Source: JAEUWI01 sp942492815
GTDB taxonomy: Bacteria; Hydrogenedentota; Hydrogenedentia; Hydrogenedentales; JAEUWI01
Length of the DNA stretch: 64,000 bases
Direction of reading: 5' to 3'
Assembly: GCA_942492815.1 (NCBI GenBank)
Contig: OW818658.1
Span: 558,001-622,000, forward strand
Shown: piece by piece, positions 8,891-17,759 of the stretch
Layout of the letters: each line of letters starts with the position of its first letter
How positions within the stretch are numbered: the stretch's first letter is position 1
The notes under the pieces: model-generated
The model's input: only the letters and a program-made list of their open reading frames with translations
What the model was told of the DNA's origin: nothing
Database searches by the model: none
Program-made: the position numbers and the translations under genes

Positions 8891-8960
8891 GGCCCTGCCT
8901 CACTTTCTCCGGAGAAGTGTCCGCATTCCGGCTGCCCGCCCGGTACCGTCCACCATTCGA

Positions 8961-9413
8961 CTAGAGTCCGCCGCCCGATCGCATATGTACGGGAAGCTTC
9001 ACGACGGTAAACCAGAATTCATTGACCGACGCGACGATGGACATGAACGAACTCAAGTCAACCGGCTTGGTGATGTAACAATTCGCGCCGAGATCATAAC
9101 TTTGTACCACATCCGTCTCCGCCGCAGACGACGTCAGTACCACCACGGGTATGGTGCGCAGGCCGGTGTCCCCCTTGATCTCGGCCAGAACTTCCCGGCC
9201 GGAGATCCGGGGAAGATTGAGATCGAGCAAGATCAGATCCGGTCGGGGTGCCCCGGAAAAGCGGCCCGACTGCCGAAGAAAGTCGATACACTGCTCCCCA
9301 TCCACCACCACGGAAAGATTCAACACGAGCTTACTCGCTTCCAGCGCTTCCCGGGTGAGGTCGGCATCCGCCGGATTATCCTCTACCAGCAGAACCTCAA
9401 TGGTATTTGCCAT
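8961..9413 (-). CDS. Single-domain response regulator, Rcp1-like
   Basis: 150 residues, one receiver domain. Acidic pair EDN at 11-13, phospho-acceptor Asp64 in LILLDLNLPRISG, Thr/Ser at VVVLTSS and the conserved Lys in YITKPVDL. The long loop with DFLRQSGRF between the second helix and the acceptor is typical of Rcp1-like regulators that partner phytochrome-type or PAS kinases. There is no output domain, so it acts by protein contact or as a phosphate carrier. It sits between two kinase genes on the same strand. Confidence 0.9.
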   Translation of the reverse strand: MANTIEVLLVEDNPADADLTREALEASKLVLNLSVVVDGEQCIDFLRQSGRFSGAPRPDLILLDLNLPRISGREVLAEIKGDTGLRTIPVVVLTSSAAETDVVQSYDLGANCYITKPVDLSSFMSIVASVNEFWFTVVKLPVHMRSGGGL

Positions 9414-9628
9414 TTGTAGCCTCCCATGGCACGAGATAAGAACATTGGCCCGCGAATGTCACCCGGTCGCGAAGGAACGTGAGCCGGGGACTGCGGACGC
9501 CAGGTATGTTTGCCGTTTAACAGGTCTGATTCGAGCCTACATGGGCGACGGGGCCACTGCTGCCAGGCGAAACCCGCGCCACGCCGATGGAAACAGCCAG
9601 TGTATTCCATGCCAATTGCACCATATCA

Positions 9629-12316
9629 CTAACTCCGCTTAATTGTAAAGTGAAAGGTCGTACCCTGGCCGATCTCCGAGGTGAACCAGATCCGCCCGCC
9701 GTGGCGCTCCACAATTTTCTGGGCGATAGCAAGGCCGATGCCGGTTCCGGGGTAGTCCTCGCGCGTGTTCAGTCGCTGAAACATCTGGAATACCCGGTCG
9801 CTGAAACGGGTGTCGATACCGATCCCGTTGTCCCGCACCCGGAACTCCCACATATCGTCCGCGGGCACGGCGTCGATCCGGATCCTGGGCGGGGATTCCC
9901 CGCGAAATTTCAGACCATTCGCTACCAGATTCTGGAGTACCTGGCCGAACTGGATAGGGTCGGCCAGCACCACCGGCAGTTCGCCCCAGGTGACCTCGGC
10001 TTCCGCCTCCGCCACCAGACTTTCCAGGCCGCGCATGACCTGGGCCAATACCGCCCCGCTGTCCGTGGGCTCCAAAATCTTCCCCTGCGTGCTGACGCGC
10101 GAATAGGCCAGCAGGTCATTGATCAATTGCTTCATCCGCGTCGCGCCGTCCACCGCATAGAAGATGTACTTGTCGGCCTTTTCGTCCAGCTTGCCCTGGT
10201 AGCGCTTCGCCAGTAGTTCCACATAGCTGGCCACCATGCGCAACGGCTCCTGCAGGTCGTGGGAGGCCGCATACGCGAACGTCTCCAGCTCCCGGTTGGA
10301 GCGCCGCAAGTCTTCGGTATGCCGCTGGATATTCGCCTCGGCCTTCTTGCGTTCCGTGATGTCCACCACCACGCTCAACACCATCATCCCCTGCCGCGTG
10401 TGGATCGGATTCAGCCCCACTTCAATCGGGAACTCACTACCATCTTTCCGCTGCCCGTAAAGGTCTCGACCTTCACCCATGGGCCGCCCGCTCGGGTCCG
10501 CATGAAACTCCCCGCGCTTCCTCGGATGCTCCGCCCGGAAACGCGCCGGCACCAGAATCTCCATCGATTGGCCGATCAACTCCTCACGATCATACCCGAA
10601 AAGGCGTTCCGTCTCCCGGTTCACCAGTTGCACGATTCCCGCCCCGTCCACCATTACGATACCATTGGGCGAGGACTCCACCACGAGCCGGAACTTCTCT
10701 TCCGCCAGGAGATTCCGCGAAATATCCCGGGCGATCGCCGAGGCGCCGGAAATATGACCCGACGCCATTTCAATGGGGGAAAGGGTGAGAGAGATGTCCA
10801 CAGGGTGGCCATCTTTATGCCGCCGCACCGTCTGCACCGACGCCACCCGCTCTCCGGCCGCGATGCGTTTCATGAGGCCCGCGTTCTCCTCGACCCGATC
10901 CGGGGGAATGATCAGGTCAACGGAACTGCCCAACGCCTCGCGCTGCCCATAGCCGTAAAGGTGCTCGGCCGCTGGGTTCCACGAGGTGATGATCCCGTCC
11001 AGCGTCATGCTCAGGATAGCGTCGTCGGAAGATTCCACCACCGCCGAAAATAGGCGCATCTTGTCCACATACTCGTTCAACGCGGACTCCGCTTTGCGCC
11101 GGACCGCGATTTCGTCCTCCAGGGCACGAGTTCTCGATTGAATCTCGTTGGACATGGCCTCCAGTGTTGCGCTGAGGTGGACAATCTCGCTGGGACCGCG
11201 CGCCAGCGCGGGCCGGGGCTGCCCGAGCCCAAGCCCCTCCAATTGCAGCGCGATCTGCCGGAACGGTCGCGTGAGTGAACGGGAAACGGCTACCGAGAGG
11301 ATGACGGCAACCACCGCGGAGGTCAGACCCGCGAGGAAGGTCGATGCTTCCACCGACGCCAGGGGCATCATCAGCGCGTCGTAAGGCTCGACCTGCACGA
11401 CCGTCATGATATCGGCACCCTGGGGCCCCACCGGGGCGGCCGCCAATGCGACCACCTGACCGGAGGCGTCTTTCACGAGATGGGCCTCCGGACGGTTCAG
11501 TGCCGATAGATCGAAAGCGCCCGGAAATCCGTCCTGCAGCCGGTGCGGCCCCCCCAAAGCGAATCCGAACTCCATGGCGGGGTCCGGGTGAAGCAGGAAG
11601 TCCCCCGCGCGATTGACCACGTAGGTTTCACCCCTGTCTTCCGTGAGTGAGCGGATCAAGGCAAAGGTCCGCCGCAGATCGAGATTGATGATCACGATCC
11701 CGAAGGGCTCCCCATTCTCCAGGTGAACCGGAGACGCGACCCGGAGCACCGGCACTTGGGGCATGGAGATCTTGCCGTGCTCCTGATTGAGTTCCACCGG
11801 ACCCAGGTAGATCTGGCCACGCCCGAGTCCAATGGCCTTCTGGAAGTAGTCGCGATCACCCTTGATGGCGAGGTGCTCTTCGGCGACGATTTGTATCGAA
11901 TCATGGTCGCCCATGCGATCCACGCGGACCAATTCCCGGCCCCCGTTCGCCATTCCGATGTACCGGATCTGGTGGTAATCCGGCTTCGCGCCGAGGTGCG
12001 CCGCAAAACCGACGGCCAGCCGATCGCGCCACTGCTTCACGTCGATCCCGTGTACTGGATCGACGGTACCGGCCAACAAGGCGCCCGTAAGACCCTGGAG
12101 GGGTTGGGAGGCGATCATCGTCAGTACATCGGCTTGGGCCGCGCGAATGGTCGAATCGATGGCGTTGGTCAATTGCCCGCCCCGGTCCGCCAATTGACCG
12201 AGCATCACCGGGCGCAACCTCGATTCGAGGTTGAAATAGGTGAAGACGCCACCAGCCGCCGCCGTCAATATCGTTACCGCAACCATTGCGAAGGTCACGC
12301 GGGTTGAAAGGGTCAT
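9629..12316 (-). CDS. Membrane sensor histidine kinase with Cache, HAMP and two PAS domains
   Basis: 895 residues from the ATG at 12316, which has GGGAG seven bases ahead; the open frame continues 87 codons upstream but with atypical composition. Segments: TM1 about 7-29, a periplasmic Cache-like sensor about 30-340, TM2 about 345-365, HAMP, then PAS domains near 440-555 and 565-675 (the second with FGYDREELIGQSMEILVP), a dimerisation domain with the His in YAASHDLQEPLRMV, and an ATP-binding domain with NLVANGLKF, DNGIGID and GTGIGLAIAQ. The SHDLQEPLR type is common in kinases paired with Rcp1-like regulators, as here. The ligand is unknown. Confidence 0.9.
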   Translation of the reverse strand: MTLSTRVTFAMVAVTILTAAAGGVFTYFNLESRLRPVMLGQLADRGGQLTNAIDSTIRAAQADVLTMIASQPLQGLTGALLAGTVDPVHGIDVKQWRDRLAVGFAAHLGAKPDYHQIRYIGMANGGRELVRVDRMGDHDSIQIVAEEHLAIKGDRDYFQKAIGLGRGQIYLGPVELNQEHGKISMPQVPVLRVASPVHLENGEPFGIVIINLDLRRTFALIRSLTEDRGETYVVNRAGDFLLHPDPAMEFGFALGGPHRLQDGFPGAFDLSALNRPEAHLVKDASGQVVALAAAPVGPQGADIMTVVQVEPYDALMMPLASVEASTFLAGLTSAVVAVILSVAVSRSLTRPFRQIALQLEGLGLGQPRPALARGPSEIVHLSATLEAMSNEIQSRTRALEDEIAVRRKAESALNEYVDKMRLFSAVVESSDDAILSMTLDGIITSWNPAAEHLYGYGQREALGSSVDLIIPPDRVEENAGLMKRIAAGERVASVQTVRRHKDGHPVDISLTLSPIEMASGHISGASAIARDISRNLLAEEKFRLVVESSPNGIVMVDGAGIVQLVNRETERLFGYDREELIGQSMEILVPARFRAEHPRKRGEFHADPSGRPMGEGRDLYGQRKDGSEFPIEVGLNPIHTRQGMMVLSVVVDITERKKAEANIQRHTEDLRRSNRELETFAYAASHDLQEPLRMVASYVELLAKRYQGKLDEKADKYIFYAVDGATRMKQLINDLLAYSRVSTQGKILEPTDSGAVLAQVMRGLESLVAEAEAEVTWGELPVVLADPIQFGQVLQNLVANGLKFRGESPPRIRIDAVPADDMWEFRVRDNGIGIDTRFSDRVFQMFQRLNTREDYPGTGIGLAIAQKIVERHGGRIWFTSEIGQGTTFHFTIKRS

Positions 12317-12426
12317 TGCCAGACTCCCAGTTTCACATGCAGCCGAGAGCAGTGTAGCACGGGAAGGCGGCGACGTATAGACCGCCCGGTAGGATCGGAA
12401 AAGCCCCCGCCGAATCGGCGCGGGGT

Positions 12427-13272
12427 CTATTCTGGGAATTGCGCCATCAGCCCCATCGCCACGTCGAAAACTGCGGCCACGGTGGGCCAGGGCTCCCCCC
12501 GGACCACACGCACGCGCGGGCCCGCGGGCCGCCATACGGCTGGATCCGTGGGGCCGAAGATAGCCACGGTCCGACACCCCGCCGCCCCGGCCAGGTGGCT
12601 GATGCCACTGTCATTGCCCACGAAAAGCTTCGTACGCCCAAGCAGTGCGGAAAGATCCACGAGGTTCATTGGCGGTAACAAGGCCCGATCTACCGATACA
12701 GGCTCTTCGGCAGGCCCCAAACACCACGAGACCTGAAGTCCCCGTGCAACGAGGCGAGCGGACAGTTCATCAAAGTGCGCCATGGGCCAGTTCTTACTCC
12801 GCCCGCCGCTTCCCGGATGGATTACCACGTCCGGTGCGACGGGGGCCTGCGAAAAAGGGGCCTGATAAGGGAGGGATACCGGTACATCGACACAGTAGCC
12901 GTACCACTGCGCCGCGTGGCCATTCCAACCCCGTGGCGGGATACCGGGAAAACAGCGCACCCTGGGAATCCCTGCCTCGCGCAGGCCGGATGCGATCACG
13001 CCGTCTTCATCGGCCATCCAGACCAGCGCTTCATCGAAGCCCGCCGCGAATTCGCGAAGCCGAGCGTCAGGCTCGCTGAAGACACTCGTGAAGCCCGTTC
13101 GATCCAAGTCGTGGACTTTGCCCGTGATTCCCGCCGCTCGGGCCAGGGCCACGCGTTCAGGTAGCCCTGCGATCTCGATAGCGTGGATCTGGGCCAGCAT
13201 GGAAAGCGTGGGAAAGGCGCAGATGAAGTCGCCCACACCCCCCGAATGAATCACCAGCAGGCGACGGCTCAT
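12427..13272 (-). CDS. Glycosyltransferase family 9 (heptosyltransferase-like)
   Basis: 281 residues from the ATG at 13272. N-terminal RRLLVIHSGGVGDFICAFPTL is the acceptor-side loop of GT9 enzymes, with the catalytic-type Asp in GGVGD. The C-terminal half has VVIHPGSGGRSKNWP and FVGNDSGISHLAGAAGCRTV, the nucleotide-sugar-binding segments of the GT-B fold. Family members transfer ADP-heptose or related sugars to lipopolysaccharide core. The start overlaps the stop of the upstream gene by four bases (ATGA), so the two are probably translationally coupled. The actual donor is not determinable. Confidence 0.85.
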   Translation of the reverse strand: MSRRLLVIHSGGVGDFICAFPTLSMLAQIHAIEIAGLPERVALARAAGITGKVHDLDRTGFTSVFSEPDARLREFAAGFDEALVWMADEDGVIASGLREAGIPRVRCFPGIPPRGWNGHAAQWYGYCVDVPVSLPYQAPFSQAPVAPDVVIHPGSGGRSKNWPMAHFDELSARLVARGLQVSWCLGPAEEPVSVDRALLPPMNLVDLSALLGRTKLFVGNDSGISHLAGAAGCRTVAIFGPTDPAVWRPAGPRVRVVRGEPWPTVAAVFDVAMGLMAQFPE

Positions 13273-14741
13273 GGAGCGACCGGCGTTGCGGGCTCCAGCG
13301 CGTAAATCACAACACGGGAGTCCGGCCACGTTTCAAAACTCTGTTGGTGCACCAGTCCGGTCGGCACCTTCGACGGGTCAAGCAGGGGCGCCAGAGCCGG
13401 CGCCATGTCCGCCGTGTAGCGCTCATCCACCACCACGTAACGCGCACCCGCCATCCGGGCACGCTCCAGCGATTGTGTCAGATTCTCCTCCGGCACGGGA
13501 CCTGTTGAAGGCATCTTTGCGTAGTAGCCCACCTGGGGCTTCCGGGTGAAAATGAGCCCTGGCGCAAGGTGCTCCGCCATCCAGCGGCCCGCTTCCTTAT
13601 ACTCACGGGGTTCCCGTGGGCGCCGTCCCAGGTGTTCCGATCCCAGCGTTACCGTGGCGTGCATCAGGAAGAAGGCGACCAACGCCAGCAGTGGGAGATG
13701 GCGCAGCAACCGGACACCGCGATGGGCCTGTGCGAGCCGTGCCGAGGCCAGCACAACTCCACACGCCGACCACATCGACAGGACAATCAGCGGGGCCATG
13801 AGATAGCGCGGCGCTGGCGAAAGCACGAAGAGACTCACGCCCCACTGTGCCAGCGCAAAGAGCAGCACGGCGGCTTCCAGTCGCCCATCGCGCGACGTCG
13901 CACGGGGATGAAAAAAACCCACTCCCAGAAAGAGAAAAAGCACCGGGCCCAGCATGACGGGGAAGACGTCGCTCGCCGTCTCCACGGCGGTGTGTACGAA
14001 GCGCATCCAATCGAACTCCGCCACGATAAATCCGATCCGGTAATTCGCCGTCGCTTCGCCCACCAGAAAGCGATTGTAAATTGTATTGACCACGATGAGT
14101 GCCGCGCATAGCACCGCGAAGGGAACCAGCCGCCTCGCCCGTGTCCGGTCCAGGGGCCACAGGAGTACCGCAGCGGCTGGCGCGGCGCACAACAGGATGA
14201 ACAAGCCCTCGGGGCGCGTGAGACTGAGGGCGAAAAGCGTCACGCCTCCGCCGTACAACGCCGCTCCGCCTTGCCGCGCACCCCGCAAAAAAAGGAATAC
14301 CCCCGTGACCCAGAGCAGAGCCGCCAGCGACTCCGTGGAGACGCTGCACCCGTAGTCCGCGAGCCAGGGCCAAAGGGCCACGATCAACCCCGCAACGCGC
14401 GCCGCAGAACGGCCGTGGAGGTCCCTGGCCAGGAAATAGACGGGAATGACCAGCAGCGTGGAGGCCGTGAAGGAAACCATCCGGCATGCCCACTCCAGAT
14501 CGGCGACGAACAGCTTGGAGAATAGCGCGCCGAGCAGGGGATAGAGCACGGGGATCTTCGGATCGTGCCCCCATGCACTTCCCGACGCGAAGGAGGCCGC
14601 CGTTTCCACATAGTGGATGGCATCCGCCGTGTCCAGAACCCGGGGCACGGCGATCAAGAAGAGCAGGCGGTACACAAACGCGAGCCCGGCAAGCTGCAGC
14701 AGGTCGCGTCGGAGTTCATGTGTCGGCGGTGGAGAAATCAC
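13269..14741 (-). CDS. Membrane glycosyltransferase, ArnT/GT39-like
   Basis: 490 residues with about ten hydrophobic segments, beginning RRDLLQLAGLAFVYRLLFLI. The early luminal loop has DTADAIHYVETAASFASG, matching the Asp-containing first loop of polyprenyl-phosphate-dependent glycosyltransferases, followed by PVLYPLLGALFSKLF. Such proteins move a sugar from a lipid carrier to lipid A, protein or glycan on the outer side of the inner membrane. The C-terminal ~110 residues are soluble and include YVVVDERYTADMAPAL. The start is a GTG with no clear ribosome site. It is the first gene of a pair with the GT9 gene. Confidence 0.8.
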   Translation of the reverse strand: MISPPPTHELRRDLLQLAGLAFVYRLLFLIAVPRVLDTADAIHYVETAASFASGSAWGHDPKIPVLYPLLGALFSKLFVADLEWACRMVSFTASTLLVIPVYFLARDLHGRSAARVAGLIVALWPWLADYGCSVSTESLAALLWVTGVFLFLRGARQGGAALYGGGVTLFALSLTRPEGLFILLCAAPAAAVLLWPLDRTRARRLVPFAVLCAALIVVNTIYNRFLVGEATANYRIGFIVAEFDWMRFVHTAVETASDVFPVMLGPVLFLFLGVGFFHPRATSRDGRLEAAVLLFALAQWGVSLFVLSPAPRYLMAPLIVLSMWSACGVVLASARLAQAHRGVRLLRHLPLLALVAFFLMHATVTLGSEHLGRRPREPREYKEAGRWMAEHLAPGLIFTRKPQVGYYAKMPSTGPVPEENLTQSLERARMAGARYVVVDERYTADMAPALAPLLDPSKVPTGLVHQQSFETWPDSRVVIYALEPATPVAP

Positions 14742-14979
14742 GCCGTGATGCTACGTGACGAAAGCGGCGCGATGCAAAAACTCGCAGGGACAGTGTCGCC
14801 CCGTGACCCGACCCGGCCAGAAGCACCAATTGTTTTCAGCGCCGCTTTGACCGAATGCGATTAACTGAACCGGCGAGGCTGTCCTGTAGCTTGACGTCGC
14901 GACTTGGTGTAGTCAGCACGGACCTTATTGTCGTGGAGCGTTCACTTTTGCCAGTTGTTTATCGCGCGCCCGTAAACAA

Positions 14980-15011
14980 AATTCGCCTCCCGGAATTCCG
15001 GAGGGCGAATT
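14980..15011 (-). terminator. Terminator of the lipoprotein gene at 15031
   Basis: A 32-base near-perfect palindrome (AATTCGCC... around GGAATTCC) directly downstream of the stop at 15031, followed on the minus strand by TTTTGTTT. A clear intrinsic terminator for the leftward gene. Confidence 0.85.
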
Positions 15012-15030
15012 GGGATAACAGTTTTACTGA

Positions 15031-15624
15031 TTACGGTTGCTGCAAAGTAAGCCGTGTATACACCGTCAGCGTGGCGGTCGTGTTGAAGGAAATATCACCC
15101 GCGGGCTGATCGCCTTCAAAATGCAGGGTCGGCGCGCCACACTCCCCATCCTCCAGATCGTTTAACAGATCCACCGGCTCGTCCTGCGTCAGGTCAAAGC
15201 TGCTCCCCAGCCCCTGCGAATCCGAAGCCTCGCCCAGGGGCAAGGGATCGTTGCCAGGGAAGAGCAGCCTCAGGTCCGAGTCGGTGAAGGAATCGAAGTC
15301 CCCTGCCGTGGCGGTCACCGTGACTTTGGTCAGCTCTACCCCGGTGATTTCCACCAGGTCGGCAACCAGATCGCCGCCGAACTGCCGGATCAGCGCATCC
15401 AGCTCCGCTTCGCTGAACAGGTCGCAGAAGGCGCCCACCAGGATATTCACGTCCCCGTCGGCCTCGTTCGCCGCGACGATCGAAGAATTCTGAATCAGAG
15501 GAACGGTCACTTCAATGGGCAATTCGAGCCCGTCGCAGCCCGAAAGGCTGCCCAGCGAAATTCCGGCCGCCAGCGCGCCGAAGGCCATCGCCGTGGTTCT
15601 GCGAAAGTTAAAAGACATAGTCAT
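15031..15624 (-). CDS. Predicted lipoprotein, paralogue of the upstream lipoprotein gene
   Basis: 197 residues of unknown function. The signal peptide ends in a lipobox, SLSGC, so the mature protein should start at Cys and be lipid-anchored. Features shared with the protein at 15766-16374: LP-x-x-V/L-P, then FCxLFxEAELDALIRQ, V-E-L-T/D, and VDLLNDLEDGECGAPTLHFEG, then a C-terminal Y-T-x-L-T-L. The conserved Cys-Gly and acidic residues suggest one shared beta-rich fold. GGAGATTTTCCG precedes the ATG. The gene has its own terminator. No known family recognised. Confidence 0.75.
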   Translation of the reverse strand: MTMSFNFRRTTAMAFGALAAGISLGSLSGCDGLELPIEVTVPLIQNSSIVAANEADGDVNILVGAFCDLFSEAELDALIRQFGGDLVADLVEITGVELTKVTVTATAGDFDSFTDSDLRLLFPGNDPLPLGEASDSQGLGSSFDLTQDEPVDLLNDLEDGECGAPTLHFEGDQPAGDISFNTTATLTVYTRLTLQQP

Positions 15625-15765
15625 CGGAAAATCTCCAGATTGAGGTCAGCGCCCCGGAACCAACTCCGGAACGCGTTTCACACAATACCACGAGGTAGGG
15701 ACGCCATTACAGGGCGGATCTCCGCCGGCGACGCTTCGGGTCGATCAGCCGGAGGTACGACGTCA

Positions 15766-16374
15766 TCATGGTTTGCGCAGCGTCAGCTCCGTGTAGACGA
15801 GTACGCGCACACCCACATTGAAGATGACATCCCCCGGTTCCAGCGGGCTTGCGCCCTCCAGACGCAGGGTGGGCACGCCGCACTGGCCATCTTCCAGATC
15901 GTTCAGGAGGTCAACCGGACTTTCCCGGGTAAGGGCAAAGGCGGTGCCCAGCCCGCTATCGTCGGCTGCCGCGCCCAGAGTCAGGGGGGACGCCCCAAGG
16001 TCCAGAATGCGGAGCACGAGGGTCGAGCGGGTAAAGGGTGCGAAACTGCCCTCTGTCGCCGAAATCTCTGCGGCATCCAGTTCCACGCGGGTTATCGTCA
16101 GCAGATCGGCAATGCGATCACCCGCCGCCGCGCGCAGCATGGCATCCAGCTCTTCCTCATTAAATAGTTCGCAGAAGAAGGCCAGGGGCAGTTCCACCGA
16201 GCCGGCGGCGGCGCTGACGGCGGAGAGCTCCACGCCTTGGGCCAGCGGCAACTCAACCGGGATGCCGGGGAATGCGAAACCATCGCAGCCAGATAGGGGG
16301 CCAAGCGCGAAAGGGACGAGCAAGAGGGCGCGGATGATTCCACGCCAGGATGCGCAACAGCCTTGGTGTGCCAT
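15766..16374 (-). CDS. Predicted lipoprotein, paralogue of the downstream lipoprotein gene
   Basis: 202 residues from the ATG at 16374, which has GAGGAG seven bases ahead. The signal peptide ends LGPLSGC (lipobox). The body is recognisably homologous to the 197-residue lipoprotein next door: FFCELFNEEELDAMLRA, ITRVELD, SPVDLLNDLEDGQCGVPTL, and YTELTLRKP at the end. The 141-base gap between the two genes indicates a tandem duplication followed by strong divergence. Function unknown; the glycosyltransferase genes on both sides are on the same strand. Confidence 0.75.
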   Translation of the reverse strand: MAHQGCCASWRGIIRALLLVPFALGPLSGCDGFAFPGIPVELPLAQGVELSAVSAAAGSVELPLAFFCELFNEEELDAMLRAAAGDRIADLLTITRVELDAAEISATEGSFAPFTRSTLVLRILDLGASPLTLGAAADDSGLGTAFALTRESPVDLLNDLEDGQCGVPTLRLEGASPLEPGDVIFNVGVRVLVYTELTLRKP

Positions 16375-16462
16375 GGGACGTCTCCTCAATGATTGCCAAG
16401 GGGGGGACTCACTACCGGTACTGTACCACGGAATTCCCGCCGCCCGCCGGAAAGCACAGGGT

Positions 16463-17506
16463 TCAGCCCGACTTAAAGGTCGTCAGCACTTTCCACATGC
16501 TCTTGTCCCATGCAAAGCGCGCGGCAATCTGCGTACCCGTGTGGATGCGCTTGGCCCGAAGGTGCTTCTCCTCGGAAAGTATCCGCTTCAGCGACTGAAA
16601 GAAGGCATCCAGGCTTTCGCCATTGAAATAGATGGGCGCGTCGCCCGCCACTTCCATTACGCCCCGCGAACCGGCCGCCAGCACGGGCACGCCCGCCGCC
16701 AAAGCCTCCAGCACGCGCAAGCCGCTGCCGTCATCCGGAGCGGGGTACAGAAAGAAATCGGACTCACGGTAGAGCCCGGCCAGGTGAGAATCTGGGCACT
16801 GCTCCACACGCACGACCCTCGGGCCCCAGTTGTCGGGCTCGTCCCGGAGCGTGGGCCCCACGATGACCTGGGTCTGGGGAAACTCATCCTTCCGCTTTCC
16901 CATCGCCTCGCGCACGGTGTGGAGCAGGGGTGCTGTCAGCGGGTCGAAAAACATCACGATATAGGGCTTCTCCACCACGGAGATGGTGGGCTTGGACAGA
17001 TTGGGGGAGACCCCCGGCGGCGCCACGATGATCTTCTCCATGGGCGCTTCGAACAGCTCCAGACATCGGCGTCGGACATGCTCCGTCGGCGCGATGATGT
17101 GGCGCGCGGTGGCGCAGGCCCGCTTCGTGTTCTTAAAACCGGGAGCGTTTGCCCCGCCCCGTTCCCAAGGGGAGAGGTCGAGGGCGACGAGGATCTGCGG
17201 CACCGCAGGCTTCAGGCAGGGGGACTGGATGGACGACAGGACGAGATCGATGCCGTTTTGCTGGATCGCGCTCTCCAGGGAATTGCCACCTCGCCGGAGG
17301 AGGGCCTGAAGGCCGCCCGCGGGCCGCACGACGGGGATGCCGGGCATGCCCGACAATTCTGGGGCGTATTCCGCATCGTGAAGGCACGAAAAGGTAAGGT
17401 CGTTCTTCCCCCCCTGGATCGGGGTGATGATCTGCGAAAGGTAGCGGATCACATGGTGGGGGAAGGGGACCCCTTCCGCGGGGAGGGTATTAATGCCGAT
17501 ATGCAT
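16463..17506 (-). CDS. Glycosyltransferase family 4 (group 1)
   Basis: 347 residues from the ATG at 17506; the frame is open 34 codons further but those residues are atypical. The C-terminal half shows the GT-B retaining signature: VVRVEQCPDSHLAGLYRESD, then FFLYPAPDDGSGLRVLEALAAG, where the E-x7-E motif normally begins, then GVPVLAAGSRGVMEVAGDA. The N-terminal domain has HIGINTLP and APTEHVRRR. It probably adds a sugar in surface glycan synthesis; donor and acceptor are unknown. It is followed by the second IS, so any original upstream neighbour has been separated. Confidence 0.83.
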   Translation of the reverse strand: MHIGINTLPAEGVPFPHHVIRYLSQIITPIQGGKNDLTFSCLHDAEYAPELSGMPGIPVVRPAGGLQALLRRGGNSLESAIQQNGIDLVLSSIQSPCLKPAVPQILVALDLSPWERGGANAPGFKNTKRACATARHIIAPTEHVRRRCLELFEAPMEKIIVAPPGVSPNLSKPTISVVEKPYIVMFFDPLTAPLLHTVREAMGKRKDEFPQTQVIVGPTLRDEPDNWGPRVVRVEQCPDSHLAGLYRESDFFLYPAPDDGSGLRVLEALAAGVPVLAAGSRGVMEVAGDAPIYFNGESLDAFFQSLKRILSEEKHLRAKRIHTGTQIAARFAWDKSMWKVLTTFKSG

Positions 17507-17721
17507 AAGGCCGGGTAAATTGACTCCAAAGATCCGGTGAGGACGGGCGCAACGCCCTGCCGGCGACGCGATAGCCCCTATACTACACCAACGCGCCGCC
17601 GAATGCACTGAAGCGCTTCGCCCGCGCCACGTGTCAAGCCATTTGATAATCTTACCGGGGGCCCTATCGTCTTGCCATTTGGGTTCTTACTCTTGTTCAT
17701 TTTCTTGTTCCTTTTTTTGTC

Positions 17722-17752
17722 TTCCCTCCCCCCCGGGGGGGAGGGAAGTTTT
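17722..17752 (-). terminator. GC-rich hairpin at the 3' end of the rve transposase gene
   Basis: CTTCCCTCCCCCC faces GGGGGGAGGGAAG, a stem of about 13 bp, just downstream of the transposase stop at 17760. On the minus strand it is followed by ACAAAAAAAGG (no T-run); on the plus strand by TTTT. It may block transcription entering the element from outside as much as terminate its own gene. Confidence 0.5.
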
Positions 17753-17759
17753 CGTCGGT

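Noticed and set aside
15818..17518. 566-codon plus-strand frame across lipoprotein and glycosyltransferase genes
   Set aside because: It crosses two well-supported minus-strand genes and an intergenic gap; no motif or ribosome site.
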